From Flavivirga eckloniae (GTDB taxonomy: Bacteria > Bacteroidota > Bacteroidia > Flavobacteriales > Flavobacteriaceae): a stretch of 64,000 nt of DNA. The stretch is taken from assembly GCF_002886045.1 (NCBI RefSeq), contig NZ_CP025791.1:4789001-4853000 (forward strand). The letters run 5' to 3'. The first letter of the stretch is position 1. Each line of letters opens with the position of its first letter. Both the position numbers and the translations under genes were made by a program. The notes under the pieces were generated by a model. The model had not been told where the DNA came from, made no database searches, and saw nothing but the letters and a program-made list of their open reading frames with translations. Positions 26,111-34,733 of this stretch are shown piece by piece.

Positions 26111-26141
26111 AAAAAAGGAGAGGTTTAACCTCTCCTTTTTT
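26111..26141. terminator. Bidirectional terminator shared by convergent genes
   Basis: A 15-bp perfect inverted repeat (AAAAAAGGAGAGGTT at 26111-26125, complement at 26127-26141) with A- and T-runs on either side. The minus-strand gene's stop codon (26125-26127) is in the centre of the hairpin. Confidence 0.88.
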
Positions 26142-26700
26142 GTGCTCTTATCGAACCGCCACTGCCGTAGTGCTGATTAGGCATTTGTGAGCGTTTCATA
26201 TTTTGTTTCATCATTTTTATTTGATCTGTAAGCATACCTTGCTTATCAAGCTTTTGAGCTTCGGTTAATAATTTCTGAGCTTCCTGCTTTCTGCGTTTAG
26301 AAAAAGCAATACCAGCCAGATTTAATTTAGCCATGGCCAAATCATGATTCATCGATAACCCCAAAGAAATAGCCTTTTTAAAGTATTTTTCAGCGTCGTT
26401 CATATTACTTTGAGATACCATAATACCATGTAAGTAGTTATAATAACCCTGCTGCTTTTTTACCAGAGCAGATTCTGGATTTTTAATTTTGTTAAGCCAT
26501 TTTTTAGCCCCATCAAAATCTTGTTTACGTAATCTTAAAAAAGCTAATAGTATAAATTCGTTTTTAAAATAAAGGAAAACAAAAATTAACGATAGCAGTA
26601 TAAACATAATACCATTGCCAATATATCCTTCTATAAATTGATATACAGCATAGGCAATAATACCAGCAGCTATAATTAGTTTTATAATTTTATTGTACAT
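26125..26700 (-). CDS. Membrane protein with TPR-like repeats
   Basis: A 191-residue protein with two N-terminal membrane helices (IIKLIIAAGIIAYAVYQF and GIMFILLSLIFVFLYF) and a cytoplasmic or periplasmic helical repeat region: a TPR-like pair AEKYFKKAISLGLSMNHDLAMAK and LNLAGIAFSKRRKQEAQKL. The first segment resembles DUF2892. The end is basic (SIRAQKRRG). It stands alone, convergent with the previous gene; its stop codon sits inside their shared terminator hairpin, so the two transcripts end within each other. Function unknown. Confidence 0.7.
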   Translation of the reverse strand: MYNKIIKLIIAAGIIAYAVYQFIEGYIGNGIMFILLSLIFVFLYFKNEFILLAFLRLRKQDFDGAKKWLNKIKNPESALVKKQQGYYNYLHGIMVSQSNMNDAEKYFKKAISLGLSMNHDLAMAKLNLAGIAFSKRRKQEAQKLLTEAQKLDKQGMLTDQIKMMKQNMKRSQMPNQHYGSGGSIRAQKRRG

Positions 26701-26895
26701 TTTAATAAATTTGTAATGTGAATAGGCGTTAAATAATAAAGCCTGAGTTGTTTTTAGACTGCAAAGAAACTAAATTTTTATTAAAAGTAACCCATGCGCA
26801 TTTAACAAAAAAGTATAGGGATGTCCCGAATAAATAGAGGTTTACGATAATTGTCTAATTAAAAATACAATTAAGAATTTTTTTTTCAAAAATGG

Positions 26896-26926
26896 TTTGC
26901 AAAGTAATAAAGGCTTTGTATATTTG
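26896..26926 (+). promoter_or_regulatory. Strong Bacteroidota-type promoter of rpmH
   Basis: TTTG (26896-26899) and TATATTTG (26919-26926) are 19 bases apart, a full match to the -33/-7 consensus. The leader is about 60 bases. The rest of the 288-base gap (26701-26895) shows no gene. Confidence 0.8.
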
Positions 26927-26989
26927 CCCTCGGTTTTGGAGAAGGTCCAAACGATTAAAAATACAATTCAGATTTAAAGACACAAGATA

Positions 26990-27151
26990 ATGAGTAAAAG
27001 AACATTTCAGCCTTCTAAAAGAAAGAGAAGAAACAAGCACGGTTTCAGAGAAAGAATGGCTTCTGCTAACGGTAGAAAGGTATTAGCTCGTAGAAGAGCT
27101 AAAGGAAGAAAAAAGATATCTGTGTCATCTGAAACAAGACATAAGAAATAA
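26990..27151 (+). CDS. rpmH: 50S ribosomal protein L34
   Basis: A 53-residue, extremely basic ribosomal protein: it starts [20 protein letters not shown], continues with [19 protein letters not shown] and ends in [14 protein letters not shown]. The FQPSxxKRxxxHGFRxRM block and the RRxKGRxxL-like block are the L34 signature. The C-terminal extension beyond the usual 46 residues is common in Bacteroidota. It has its own promoter at 26896-26926 and its own terminator at 27175-27207. It is too short for most simple reading-frame scans. Confidence 0.97.
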   Translation: MSKRTFQPSKRKRRNKHGFRERMASANGRKVLARRRAKGRKKISVSSETRHKK

Positions 27152-27174
27152 TGATTAACAATTGTTGATATTTT

Positions 27175-27207
27175 AAAGGTGTTACTTAAGCGTAACGCCT
27201 TTTTTTA
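27175..27207 (+). terminator. Intrinsic terminator of rpmH
   Basis: AAAGGTGTTAC (27175-27185) and GTAACGCCTTT (starting 27192) form an 11-bp stem with one G-U pair and are followed by a T-run. Confidence 0.8.
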
Positions 27208-27268
27208 TATCTAATTGAAGACTATTTTTGCAAGCACATAAAATTTAGACATTAATAACCAGTAAAAA

Positions 27269-30124
27269 ATGCCAAAAAATTCAAACCTAAAATCGATATT
27301 AATTATTGGCTCAGGTCCTATCGTTATTGGACAAGCCTGCGAATTTGATTATTCAGGTTCTCAATCTTTGAGGTCACTTAGAGAGGACGGAATTGAAACG
27401 ATTCTTATCAATTCTAATCCAGCAACTATCATGACAGACCCATCTATGGCGGATCATGTTTATTTGTTACCTCTTAATACAAAATCCATTATTAAAATTT
27501 TAAAAGAGCATCCACAAATTGATGCTGTATTGCCTACTATGGGTGGGCAAACTGCTTTAAATTTATGTATTGAGGCAGACGAAAAAGGTATTTGGAAAGA
27601 TTTTGGAGTTGAATTAATAGGAGTAGACATTAATGCTATTAATATAACAGAAGATAGAGAACAATTTAGAGAATTAATGGGGAAGATAGGTGTTGGTATG
27701 GCACCTCAAGCTACGGCGACATCTTTCTTAAAAGGAAAGGAAATTGCGCAAGAATTTGGTTTTCCATTATGTATTCGTTCTTCATTTACTCTCGGTGGCG
27801 CAGGTGCTGCAATTGTTCATGAAGAAGAAGACTTTGATAAATTACTACGTCGCGGATTAGAAATCTCTCCTATTCATGAGGTTATGATCGATAAAGCCAT
27901 GATGGGCTGGAAGGAATATGAATTGGAATTACTTCGCGATAGAAACGATAATGTTGTAATTATATGTTCTATCGAGAATATGGACCCAATGGGAATTCAC
28001 ACAGGAGATTCCATTACGGTTGCACCAGCAATGACTTTAAGTGACAAGACCTATCAGAAAATGCGAGATATGGCCATCAAGATGATGCGCAGTATTGGCG
28101 ATTTTGAAGGGGGATGTAATGTACAGTTTGCTGTAAGTCCAGACGAAAAAGAAGATATCATTGCCATAGAAATAAACCCAAGGGTATCACGTTCTTCGGC
28201 ATTAGCAAGTAAAGCAACAGGTTATCCTATTGCTAAAATAGCAACAAAACTAGCTATTGGTTATACTTTAGATGAATTAGATAATCAGATAACCAAATCG
28301 ACTTCAGCGTTATTCGAACCAACGTTAGATTACGTTATTGTAAAAATACCACGTTGGAACTTTGATAAATTTGAAGGATCGGATAGAACTTTAGGTTTAC
28401 AAATGAAGGCTGTTGGGGAAGTGATGGGAATCGGACGTTCTTTTCAGGAAGCTTTACATAAGGCCACACAATCTTTAGAGATTAAAAGAAACGGATTAGG
28501 AGCAGACGGAAAAGGTTATAAAGATTACAGCCAGATTATTGATAAACTTACCAATGCTTCTTGGGATCGTGTTTTTGTGATTTATGATGCGATTGCCATG
28601 GGAATTCCTTTAAGTCAGATTTACGATATCACAAAAATTGACATGTGGTACTTAAAGCAGTACGAGGAATTATTCCAATTAGAAAAAGAAATATCTACAT
28701 ATACTATTGATACGCTTGATAAAGATTTATTATTAGAAGCGAAGCAAAAAGGATATGGAGACCGCCAGATAGCTCATATGTTAGGATGCTTGGAAAGTCA
28801 AGTATACAATAAGAGAGATGAATTCAATATTCAGCGTGTATTTAAGTTGGTAGATACTTGTGCTGCCGAGTTTACTGCGAAAACACCATATTACTATTCA
28901 ACATTCGAAAATGTGGTGGAGACGCCTTCGGGTGAAGTGTACACACATAACGAAAGTGTTGTAAGCGATAAAAAGAAAATTGTTGTACTGGGTTCTGGAC
29001 CTAATAGAATAGGGCAAGGTATTGAGTTTGATTACTGTTGTGTTCATGGTGTTTTAGCTGCCGCAGAATGTGGTTATGAAACGATTATGATTAACTGTAA
29101 CCCGGAAACGGTTTCTACAGACTTCGATACTGCCGATAAGCTATATTTTGAACCTGTTTTCTGGGAACATATTTATGACATTATTCGTCATGAAAAACCA
29201 GAAGGAGTTATTGTTCAATTAGGAGGGCAAACCGCATTAAAATTAGCAGAAAAGTTAACCAAATACGGAATTAAAATTATTGGAACTAGTTTTGAATCTT
29301 TAGACTTAGCAGAAGATAGAGGAAGCTTTTCTAGCTTATTAAAAGACAACAATATTCCTTATCCAGACTTTGGAGTTGCAGAAAACGCTGATGAAGCTTT
29401 AGAATTAGCTGAGCAATTAGATTTCCCAATTTTAGTAAGACCTAGCTATGTTTTAGGAGGGCAGGGGATGAAAATTGTTATCAATAAAGAAGAATTAGTT
29501 GAGCATGTTGTTGATTTACTGAGAAAAATTCCAAATAACAAACTGTTATTAGATCATTATCTAGATGGTGCTATTGAAGCAGAGGCAGATGCCATTTGTG
29601 ATGCTGATGGGAATGTTTACATCATTGGAATCATGGAGCACATAGAGCCATGTGGAGTACACTCAGGAGACTCTAATGCCACTCTACCCGCATTTAATTT
29701 AGGGGATTTAGTAATGCAGCAAATTATAGATCATACGCATACTATTGCGAGAGCATTAAATACAGTAGGGTTGATTAATATTCAGTTTGCGATTAAGGAT
29801 GATATCGTGTATATCATTGAAGCAAATCCAAGAGCTTCCAGAACCGTACCTTTTATAGCTAAAGCATATAAGGAACCTTATGTAAACTACGCTACAAAAG
29901 TGATGTTAGGAGAGAAAAAAGTAACAGATTTTAAGTTTAACCCTCAGTTAGAAGGTTATGCCATTAAACAACCCGTATTCTCTTTTAATAAGTTTCCAAA
30001 TGTAGATAAGCGATTAGGACCGGAAATGAAGAGTACTGGTGAAAGTATCTTATTTATAGATAGTTTAAAGGACGATGCGTTTTACGATCTGTATTCAAGA
30101 CGAAAAATGTATTTAAGTAAATAA
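27269..30124 (+). CDS. carB: Carbamoyl-phosphate synthase large subunit, lacking the C-terminal allosteric domain
   Basis: A 951-residue synthetase that makes carbamoyl phosphate from bicarbonate, ammonia and two ATP for arginine and pyrimidine synthesis. Both ATP-grasp halves are complete: SILIIGSGPIVIGQACEFDYSG and the second-half equivalent VVLGSGPNRIGQGIEFDY, with paired EINPRVSRSSALASKATGYP and IEANPRASRTVPFIAKA. The protein ends at YSRRKMYLSK, about 120 residues before the end of the Escherichia coli enzyme, so the methylglyoxal-synthase-like domain that binds UMP, IMP and ornithine is missing. This short form appears usual in flavobacteria. The small subunit gene is not in this window. 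A weak promoter element TATTTTTG lies at 27223-27230. Confidence 0.95.
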   Translation: MPKNSNLKSILIIGSGPIVIGQACEFDYSGSQSLRSLREDGIETILINSNPATIMTDPSMADHVYLLPLNTKSIIKILKEHPQIDAVLPTMGGQTALNLCIEADEKGIWKDFGVELIGVDINAINITEDREQFRELMGKIGVGMAPQATATSFLKGKEIAQEFGFPLCIRSSFTLGGAGAAIVHEEEDFDKLLRRGLEISPIHEVMIDKAMMGWKEYELELLRDRNDNVVIICSIENMDPMGIHTGDSITVAPAMTLSDKTYQKMRDMAIKMMRSIGDFEGGCNVQFAVSPDEKEDIIAIEINPRVSRSSALASKATGYPIAKIATKLAIGYTLDELDNQITKSTSALFEPTLDYVIVKIPRWNFDKFEGSDRTLGLQMKAVGEVMGIGRSFQEALHKATQSLEIKRNGLGADGKGYKDYSQIIDKLTNASWDRVFVIYDAIAMGIPLSQIYDITKIDMWYLKQYEELFQLEKEISTYTIDTLDKDLLLEAKQKGYGDRQIAHMLGCLESQVYNKRDEFNIQRVFKLVDTCAAEFTAKTPYYYSTFENVVETPSGEVYTHNESVVSDKKKIVVLGSGPNRIGQGIEFDYCCVHGVLAAAECGYETIMINCNPETVSTDFDTADKLYFEPVFWEHIYDIIRHEKPEGVIVQLGGQTALKLAEKLTKYGIKIIGTSFESLDLAEDRGSFSSLLKDNNIPYPDFGVAENADEALELAEQLDFPILVRPSYVLGGQGMKIVINKEELVEHVVDLLRKIPNNKLLLDHYLDGAIEAEADAICDADGNVYIIGIMEHIEPCGVHSGDSNATLPAFNLGDLVMQQIIDHTHTIARALNTVGLINIQFAIKDDIVYIIEANPRASRTVPFIAKAYKEPYVNYATKVMLGEKKVTDFKFNPQLEGYAIKQPVFSFNKFPNVDKRLGPEMKSTGESILFIDSLKDDAFYDLYSRRKMYLSK

Positions 30125-30125
30125 T

Positions 30126-30156
30126 AAAAAAAATGCCGCTTTAAGCGGCATTTTTT
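30126..30156 (+). terminator. Intrinsic terminator of carB
   Basis: GCCGCTT (30135-30141) and AAGCGGC (30143-30149), extended by A and T runs on each side, form a near-perfect hairpin right after the carB stop. Confidence 0.9.
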
Positions 30157-30322
30157 ATGCTTTTCATGGGAAGGTATTCATATTAAATGTTTTTTAAGGC
30201 TCTGGTATTGTAATACTTCTATATATAGATAGAGCACTTTTTTGTATTTTTATTGATATATGTCAATTATCAACTACAAAAAACTATTGTATATTCGTAT
30301 TGTACTAAAAAGCCTCTAACCT

Positions 30323-32515
30323 ATGAAAATCTACCATTACTTATTAGTAGTTTTTATTCTTTTTCATTTTAATAACGCTAGCGGACAAACCACAGAACCT
30401 ATAAGTTGGTCTAAAAATTCTGGAGAAAAAAGTAATTCAACACCACCCGATTTTTGTGGAACAGATTTCTTTCATAAGGAAAGAATGAAAGATGATATTA
30501 ACTATAAAGCTAAACATGTACAAACATTTAAATCTTTAAGAAAGACTTATGGCCAACAAAAAACATCCGTTAATGGTGTTGTACAAATACCAGTAGTAGT
30601 TCATATTATGCATGTAGGAGAAGCGGTAGGTACAGGAACCAATATTTCGGATGAAGATGTAAGAAGAGGTATAAAAAACTTAAACAATTATTGGAGAAAG
30701 GTCGCTGGGACTATTGGATTTGGGGAAGGTGTAGATATGAAGATTGAATTTGCATTAGCCGTACAAGATGAAAACGGAAATGTTACTAATGGCATTGATC
30801 GGGTAGATATGAGTGGTGTACCAGCCTATGTAAGCAATGGTGTTAACAGAAGAGAAACTGGTGGTATAGCTAATTATTTACCAGGAGGTGAGGTAAATTC
30901 TCTTAAAGAATATAGTATTTGGAATACTAGAAAGTATTATAATGTTTGGCTAATTAATAAAATTGATAACAAAAATTGCTCATCGGGCGAGTCTTTTACC
31001 GCGGGTTATGCTAATTATTCTGCAGCTCATGGAAGACTTTATGATGGTACAGTTGTTCTAATTTGTACTTACTTAAATGATGCATCTTATATTTGGGCTC
31101 ATGAGATGGGGCATGCATTTAATTTACCTCATACTTTTGATAACGACGACCCTGATACCGGAACCTGTGGAGATGATAATATTATAGATACTCCAAAACA
31201 TATTAGAACATCATCTATAAGACCATCTATTTATCGGGATTGTGGCAATACTGATGCCAATGATTGCGATCTTTCGTTTAATCAAATAATAAATCCAGAT
31301 ACAGGGTTTAGAAGAAATTCTGGAACGCATCAAGACCATATGCATAATTATATGGACTATACAGGATGTGCTTCCGAGTTTACCGGCGGGCAAAGACAAG
31401 TAGCTTTAGCGGCGTTAAATAACGATAGAGCTTCTTTCCTTACTAGCGAGGCATTGACTCCTCCAGAAATAGCAACAGTTGATTTTACTGCTGAAACTAC
31501 TGCTGTATGTATTGGAAGTGCACTAACATTTACAGAAACTTCTACAGGTACACCAAATTCTTATACAAATGAAAAATATGATGATATAACATTTCTTTGG
31601 ACTTTTGATAATGGTACTGATACGCCATATACGTCTACAGACCAAAATCCGTCAATTACTTTTAATAATCCAGGGGTATATGATGTAACACTTTCTGTAA
31701 CTAATACCCATGGAACAACAAGAGCAACCAAAACAGATTATGTAATTGTGAGCCCCAATACCGTTACAGGTATGGGAACATGTGTTATTTCCAGTACTAA
31801 TAATGGTAATAATTTTAGAAATGGAGTTACGCGTATTTCTTTTAATACGTTGAAAAACAGAACATCTACTTTTATTCCTAATAACGCATTACATGACTTT
31901 GTTTGTTCTAAGGGCACAAAGCTTGAAGCAAATAAGTCTTATGATTTGAAGATTGATTATAGAGCTAGACCAGGAGGAAGACAATTTTTAGAAGCTTGGA
32001 TTGATTGGGATAATAGCGGAAGTTTCGATACATCTAATACAAATGGTGTTAATGAAAGAGTTTTGGCGGACGATATTGCTGAGAGCTCTAAAGGACAAGC
32101 ATTAGTAAGCGTTGTTCCACCAGCTACTGCCGTTCGTAATACCATATTAAGAATGCGTGTGGTTTCAGAATATGATAAATCACCCATTTTGTGTGGAAAT
32201 GGTAGAGGACAACGTGCCGATGATTATGGTATTTATGTAATGGATGATGTTTTAAGTACAAACGATTTTACTAAATCGGATTCTAGACTTAGAATTGCTC
32301 CTAATCCTGTACAGGATTATTTAAATATTTCTTTAGATAATGTTGATGAAATAAAAGGATATCAGGTTTACGATATTAGTGGTAAGAAAGTCATGTCTAA
32401 TTCAAAAGTGACTCAAAAAGGTATTGAAGTTTTAAACCTTTCAAACGGTTTTTATTTTCTTAAAATAAAGACGATTACAGGAAGAGAGTTCACCGGTAAA
32501 TTTATAAAAGAGTAA
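30323..32515 (+). CDS. Secreted M43 metalloprotease with PKD, GEVED and T9SS sorting domains
   Basis: A 730-residue exported protease. After a signal peptide (LLVVFILFHFNNASG), the catalytic domain of the M43 (pappalysin/cytophagalysin) family carries zinc motif HEMGHAFNLPH (H260, E261, H264, H270) and the Met-turn MDYTGC. A PKD domain follows at about 390-485 (FLWTFDNG, FNNPGVYDVTLSVTN), then a GEVED-like beta domain at about 530-640 (EAWIDWDNSGSFDT, LRMRVVSE, ADDYGIYV). The last 75 residues (RIAPNPVQDYLNISLDN, GFYFLKIKT, KFIKE) are a type A sorting domain recognised by the type IX secretion system, so the enzyme is secreted or surface-anchored. It likely degrades proteins outside the cell. 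It is a single-gene unit. Confidence 0.93.
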   Translation: MKIYHYLLVVFILFHFNNASGQTTEPISWSKNSGEKSNSTPPDFCGTDFFHKERMKDDINYKAKHVQTFKSLRKTYGQQKTSVNGVVQIPVVVHIMHVGEAVGTGTNISDEDVRRGIKNLNNYWRKVAGTIGFGEGVDMKIEFALAVQDENGNVTNGIDRVDMSGVPAYVSNGVNRRETGGIANYLPGGEVNSLKEYSIWNTRKYYNVWLINKIDNKNCSSGESFTAGYANYSAAHGRLYDGTVVLICTYLNDASYIWAHEMGHAFNLPHTFDNDDPDTGTCGDDNIIDTPKHIRTSSIRPSIYRDCGNTDANDCDLSFNQIINPDTGFRRNSGTHQDHMHNYMDYTGCASEFTGGQRQVALAALNNDRASFLTSEALTPPEIATVDFTAETTAVCIGSALTFTETSTGTPNSYTNEKYDDITFLWTFDNGTDTPYTSTDQNPSITFNNPGVYDVTLSVTNTHGTTRATKTDYVIVSPNTVTGMGTCVISSTNNGNNFRNGVTRISFNTLKNRTSTFIPNNALHDFVCSKGTKLEANKSYDLKIDYRARPGGRQFLEAWIDWDNSGSFDTSNTNGVNERVLADDIAESSKGQALVSVVPPATAVRNTILRMRVVSEYDKSPILCGNGRGQRADDYGIYVMDDVLSTNDFTKSDSRLRIAPNPVQDYLNISLDNVDEIKGYQVYDISGKKVMSNSKVTQKGIEVLNLSNGFYFLKIKTITGREFTGKFIKE

Positions 32516-32546
32516 AAGCTTAAGTAGTTTCAACTTTTATAAAAAG

Positions 32547-32727
32547 GAAGTCTAAAAAGTGTTCTTATTAAGAACGACCTGTTCTGAGCGGAACCGAAGC
32601 AAGAGATGAATATCTCTCTATAGAATCAGTTTAAATTTACCCCAAAGTAAACCAAATTTCTATAGTTGTTTGTCTTCAGCCACACTCAAGTGAACACGCC
32701 TTTCACAATTAACACTTTTTAGACTTC
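32547..32727. repeat. 181-bp intergenic element with 17-bp perfect terminal inverted repeats
   Basis: GAAGTCTAAAAAGTGTT (32547-32563) and its exact complement (32711-32727) bracket a segment with the core CTGTTCTGAGCGG..ACCGAAGCAAGAGATGAAT, related to the element at 57340-57485. It fills the gap between the convergent ends of the M43 protease gene and the YceI-like gene. Confidence 0.7.
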
Positions 32728-32733
32728 TTTTTT

Positions 32734-33282
32734 TTATTTCTTTTTCAATTTAAAACTAAACGTAGCATCCACAGTTTCAGCAATTTTATTCTTTACAATT
32801 TTTGGGATTTTAATATCATAGTCCGCTGGTTTTGTAGTAAACATTCCAGACATGATAATATCTCCTTCATTGTTTTTAGAAACTTTTAAAGGAATGTTTT
32901 CCAATGCATTTGTTTTTCCATGAAACGTTAATGAGCCACTAACTTTAAATGTTTTAGGTGTTTCCGATAATTCGTTCAAAGAAAAATTAGCAATGTTGCC
33001 TTTAAAGGTTATTTTAGGGTAAGTATCAGATTCTGCATAATTTTCGTTAAAATGCTCTTCCATAAGTGCATTTTTAAATCGAAAACCTTTAACTAATACT
33101 AACGCTGCAAATTCTCCATTTTCAGAATTCACAATTGCAGTTACTGTATTGTTTGAAGCTTTTACTTCTTCAAAAGACGGTACAGAAGCTTCGAAACCTA
33201 CTGTTCCTGTTTTTGTTAAAAATTTACCCTGAGCAAAGCAATTTAAACTTATAAATACGAAAAAATAAATTAAGTTTTTCAT
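32734..33282 (-). CDS. YceI-like secreted protein
   Basis: A 182-residue exported protein of the YceI family, whose lipocalin-like barrel binds long isoprenoid or fatty acid chains. The signal peptide is MKNLIYFFVFISLNCFAQG. The mature part shows TKTGTVGFEASVPSFEEVKA, YPKITFKGNI and KVSGSLTFHGKTNALENIP, all typical of the family. The frame is open to 33339, but ATG at 33282 starts the signal peptide. It is the last gene of a five-gene leftward set beginning at 35884, together with a c-type haem lipoprotein and DUF5777 barrel, which suggests a quinone- or lipid-linked electron-transfer role in the envelope. Confidence 0.85.
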   Translation of the reverse strand: MKNLIYFFVFISLNCFAQGKFLTKTGTVGFEASVPSFEEVKASNNTVTAIVNSENGEFAALVLVKGFRFKNALMEEHFNENYAESDTYPKITFKGNIANFSLNELSETPKTFKVSGSLTFHGKTNALENIPLKVSKNNEGDIIMSGMFTTKPADYDIKIPKIVKNKIAETVDATFSFKLKKK

Positions 33283-33349
33283 TATAATATGGGTTGTTAT
33301 TGTTTTAATGTCATTTTGATGTAAAAAATTAAGTAACATAAACTTCTTC

Positions 33350-33382
33350 AGACCTGTCAGGTTTTTAAAACCTGGCAGGTCT
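33350..33382. repeat. Hairpin and repeat fragment between envelope-operon genes
   Basis: AGACCTGTCAGGTTT pairs with AACCTGGCAGGTCT around a TTAA loop (one G-U pair). About 20 bases further, at 33400-33423, TTCGAAAGCGTTCAGAATGACA resembles the core of the dispersed intergenic repeat family. It lies between the YceI-like and the haem lipoprotein genes. Confidence 0.6.
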
Positions 33383-33449
33383 TAGTTTGATCTATTTTGT
33401 TTTCGAAAGCGTTCAGAATGACATAATTTCTTTTTTAAATCATAAAAAA

Positions 33450-33812
33450 TTAATTCTCTAAAAGCCCATCATCTTTCCATTGTTGAATAAGGGTTCTGTT
33501 ATTCGACGGCATTAGCCCAGAAGGAGGCATAGGGCTAGATGCATTATTAATTCTGCTTAGTATACCATCAACTCTATTCTTAACTTCTGTAAAGGTTGTT
33601 AAAGAAAAAGGCGCTCCGTTCACAGGTGTGCTGGCATGACATTGTACACAATTACTATTTATAATGTTTTTTACATTTCCTTCATAGGTAATTTTAGTAT
33701 TTGGATCCGGATCTGGATCCGGGTCAGGATTCAGTGCATCATTATTATTACTTGAACAACTAAATAGTAATAATGAAAATGTTAAGGTGTAAATGATTCT
33801 TTTTAAATACAT
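33450..33812 (-). CDS. c-type haem-binding lipoprotein
   Basis: A 120-residue lipoprotein. The signal RIIYTLTFSLLLFSCSSNN places the acylated cysteine near residue 19. A spacer of alternating Asp-Pro (NPDPDPDPDPN, residues about 28-38) follows, encoded by a GGATCC-rich simple repeat. The globular part has one haem-attachment motif CVQCH and a possible axial methionine in PMPPSGLMP. This is a small monohaem cytochrome domain of the kind used as an electron shuttle at the outer membrane. It lies 38 bases downstream of the DUF5777 gene in the five-gene operon. Confidence 0.83.
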   Translation of the reverse strand: MYLKRIIYTLTFSLLLFSCSSNNNDALNPDPDPDPDPNTKITYEGNVKNIINSNCVQCHASTPVNGAPFSLTTFTEVKNRVDGILSRINNASSPMPPSGLMPSNNRTLIQQWKDDGLLEN

Positions 33813-33850
33813 AGCTTCTTATTTTTATTTATTGTTTTTTATTATTTGTA

Positions 33851-34699
33851 TTAAAATCTCCTACTTAGATTAAACCCAAAAAAGATATCTCCATCGCCCC
33901 AATCGCCACCTGCTTGGCTTAAAAAACCATTGGCGTTCATAGCTTGAGCATTGGAGAAATGCATTTGAAATACATGGCCTCCTGTTTCTACATCAATGCC
34001 TATTGATAACGGGTTTTTAAATGGTGAATTGTCAGCTCTATTTAAGTGCCATCCGTAATCGGCATTTACAGACCATCGTTTACCAAGTTTATAGCGCCCT
34101 CCAAAACCTAATGCAAATTGACTATTGTCCTGCTCGTTTACCGAAACATAATTGTCATGAAAAAAGGTTGGGGCTAATTCAACCGAAAAATTGGTGTTAA
34201 TTTTTCTGGATATTAATAATTGAGCAGTATATCCCAATCGATCTACAAATTCAAGCAGAGGTAAATCTTCTTTATCAAGAGCAGTGTTAACCAAAATACT
34301 ATTAAATCCTACAACGGTAAATGGAAATCCATTTTCTTCTTGACTAAGTAGCCTGTATTTTAAAGAGGCTTCATAAATTTTTAAAAAAGAACTTCTGGAA
34401 ACCCCAATATTTATAGCATCAGAAATGCCATATACAAAGTTTAACCGTGTAACCGCTTCATCTAGTCCAAAAAAGGTATCAATACCATCTTTTAAGCTGC
34501 CAAAGCGGTGTGAGACTACTAATGTTAACTCTTTTTCAGCAACCAGTTTAGTAGACTCAAAATTCACGATTTTTAAGCCTTTAAAAGCAGCCGTAGCCTG
34601 TTGAGATCCAGTTTCACCAGTGTCTATTTCATTTAATAAGTCCTCCTGGGAAAACATAAGAAAGGGGAGGCAAAAAAAGGTTAATAATATATTTTTCAT
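33851..34699 (-). CDS. DUF5777 family beta-barrel protein
   Basis: A 282-residue secreted protein with a signal peptide ending in LMFSQ. The body is a series of amphipathic strands ending in the aromatic GDIFFGFNLSRRF, which fits an outer membrane barrel. Segments KGLKIVNFESTKLVAEKELTL, VVSHRFGSL and DGIDTFFGLDEAVTRLNF match the Bacteroidota DUF5777 family, which is often encoded next to cytochromes and YceI proteins. It may form a channel or hold redox partners at the outer membrane; that is inference from neighbours. Confidence 0.85.
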   Translation of the reverse strand: MKNILLTFFCLPFLMFSQEDLLNEIDTGETGSQQATAAFKGLKIVNFESTKLVAEKELTLVVSHRFGSLKDGIDTFFGLDEAVTRLNFVYGISDAINIGVSRSSFLKIYEASLKYRLLSQEENGFPFTVVGFNSILVNTALDKEDLPLLEFVDRLGYTAQLLISRKINTNFSVELAPTFFHDNYVSVNEQDNSQFALGFGGRYKLGKRWSVNADYGWHLNRADNSPFKNPLSIGIDVETGGHVFQMHFSNAQAMNANGFLSQAGGDWGDGDIFFGFNLSRRF

Positions 34700-34733
34700 G
34701 ATTATATTTTAAGTGTCAGGGTAATTTTTCTTT

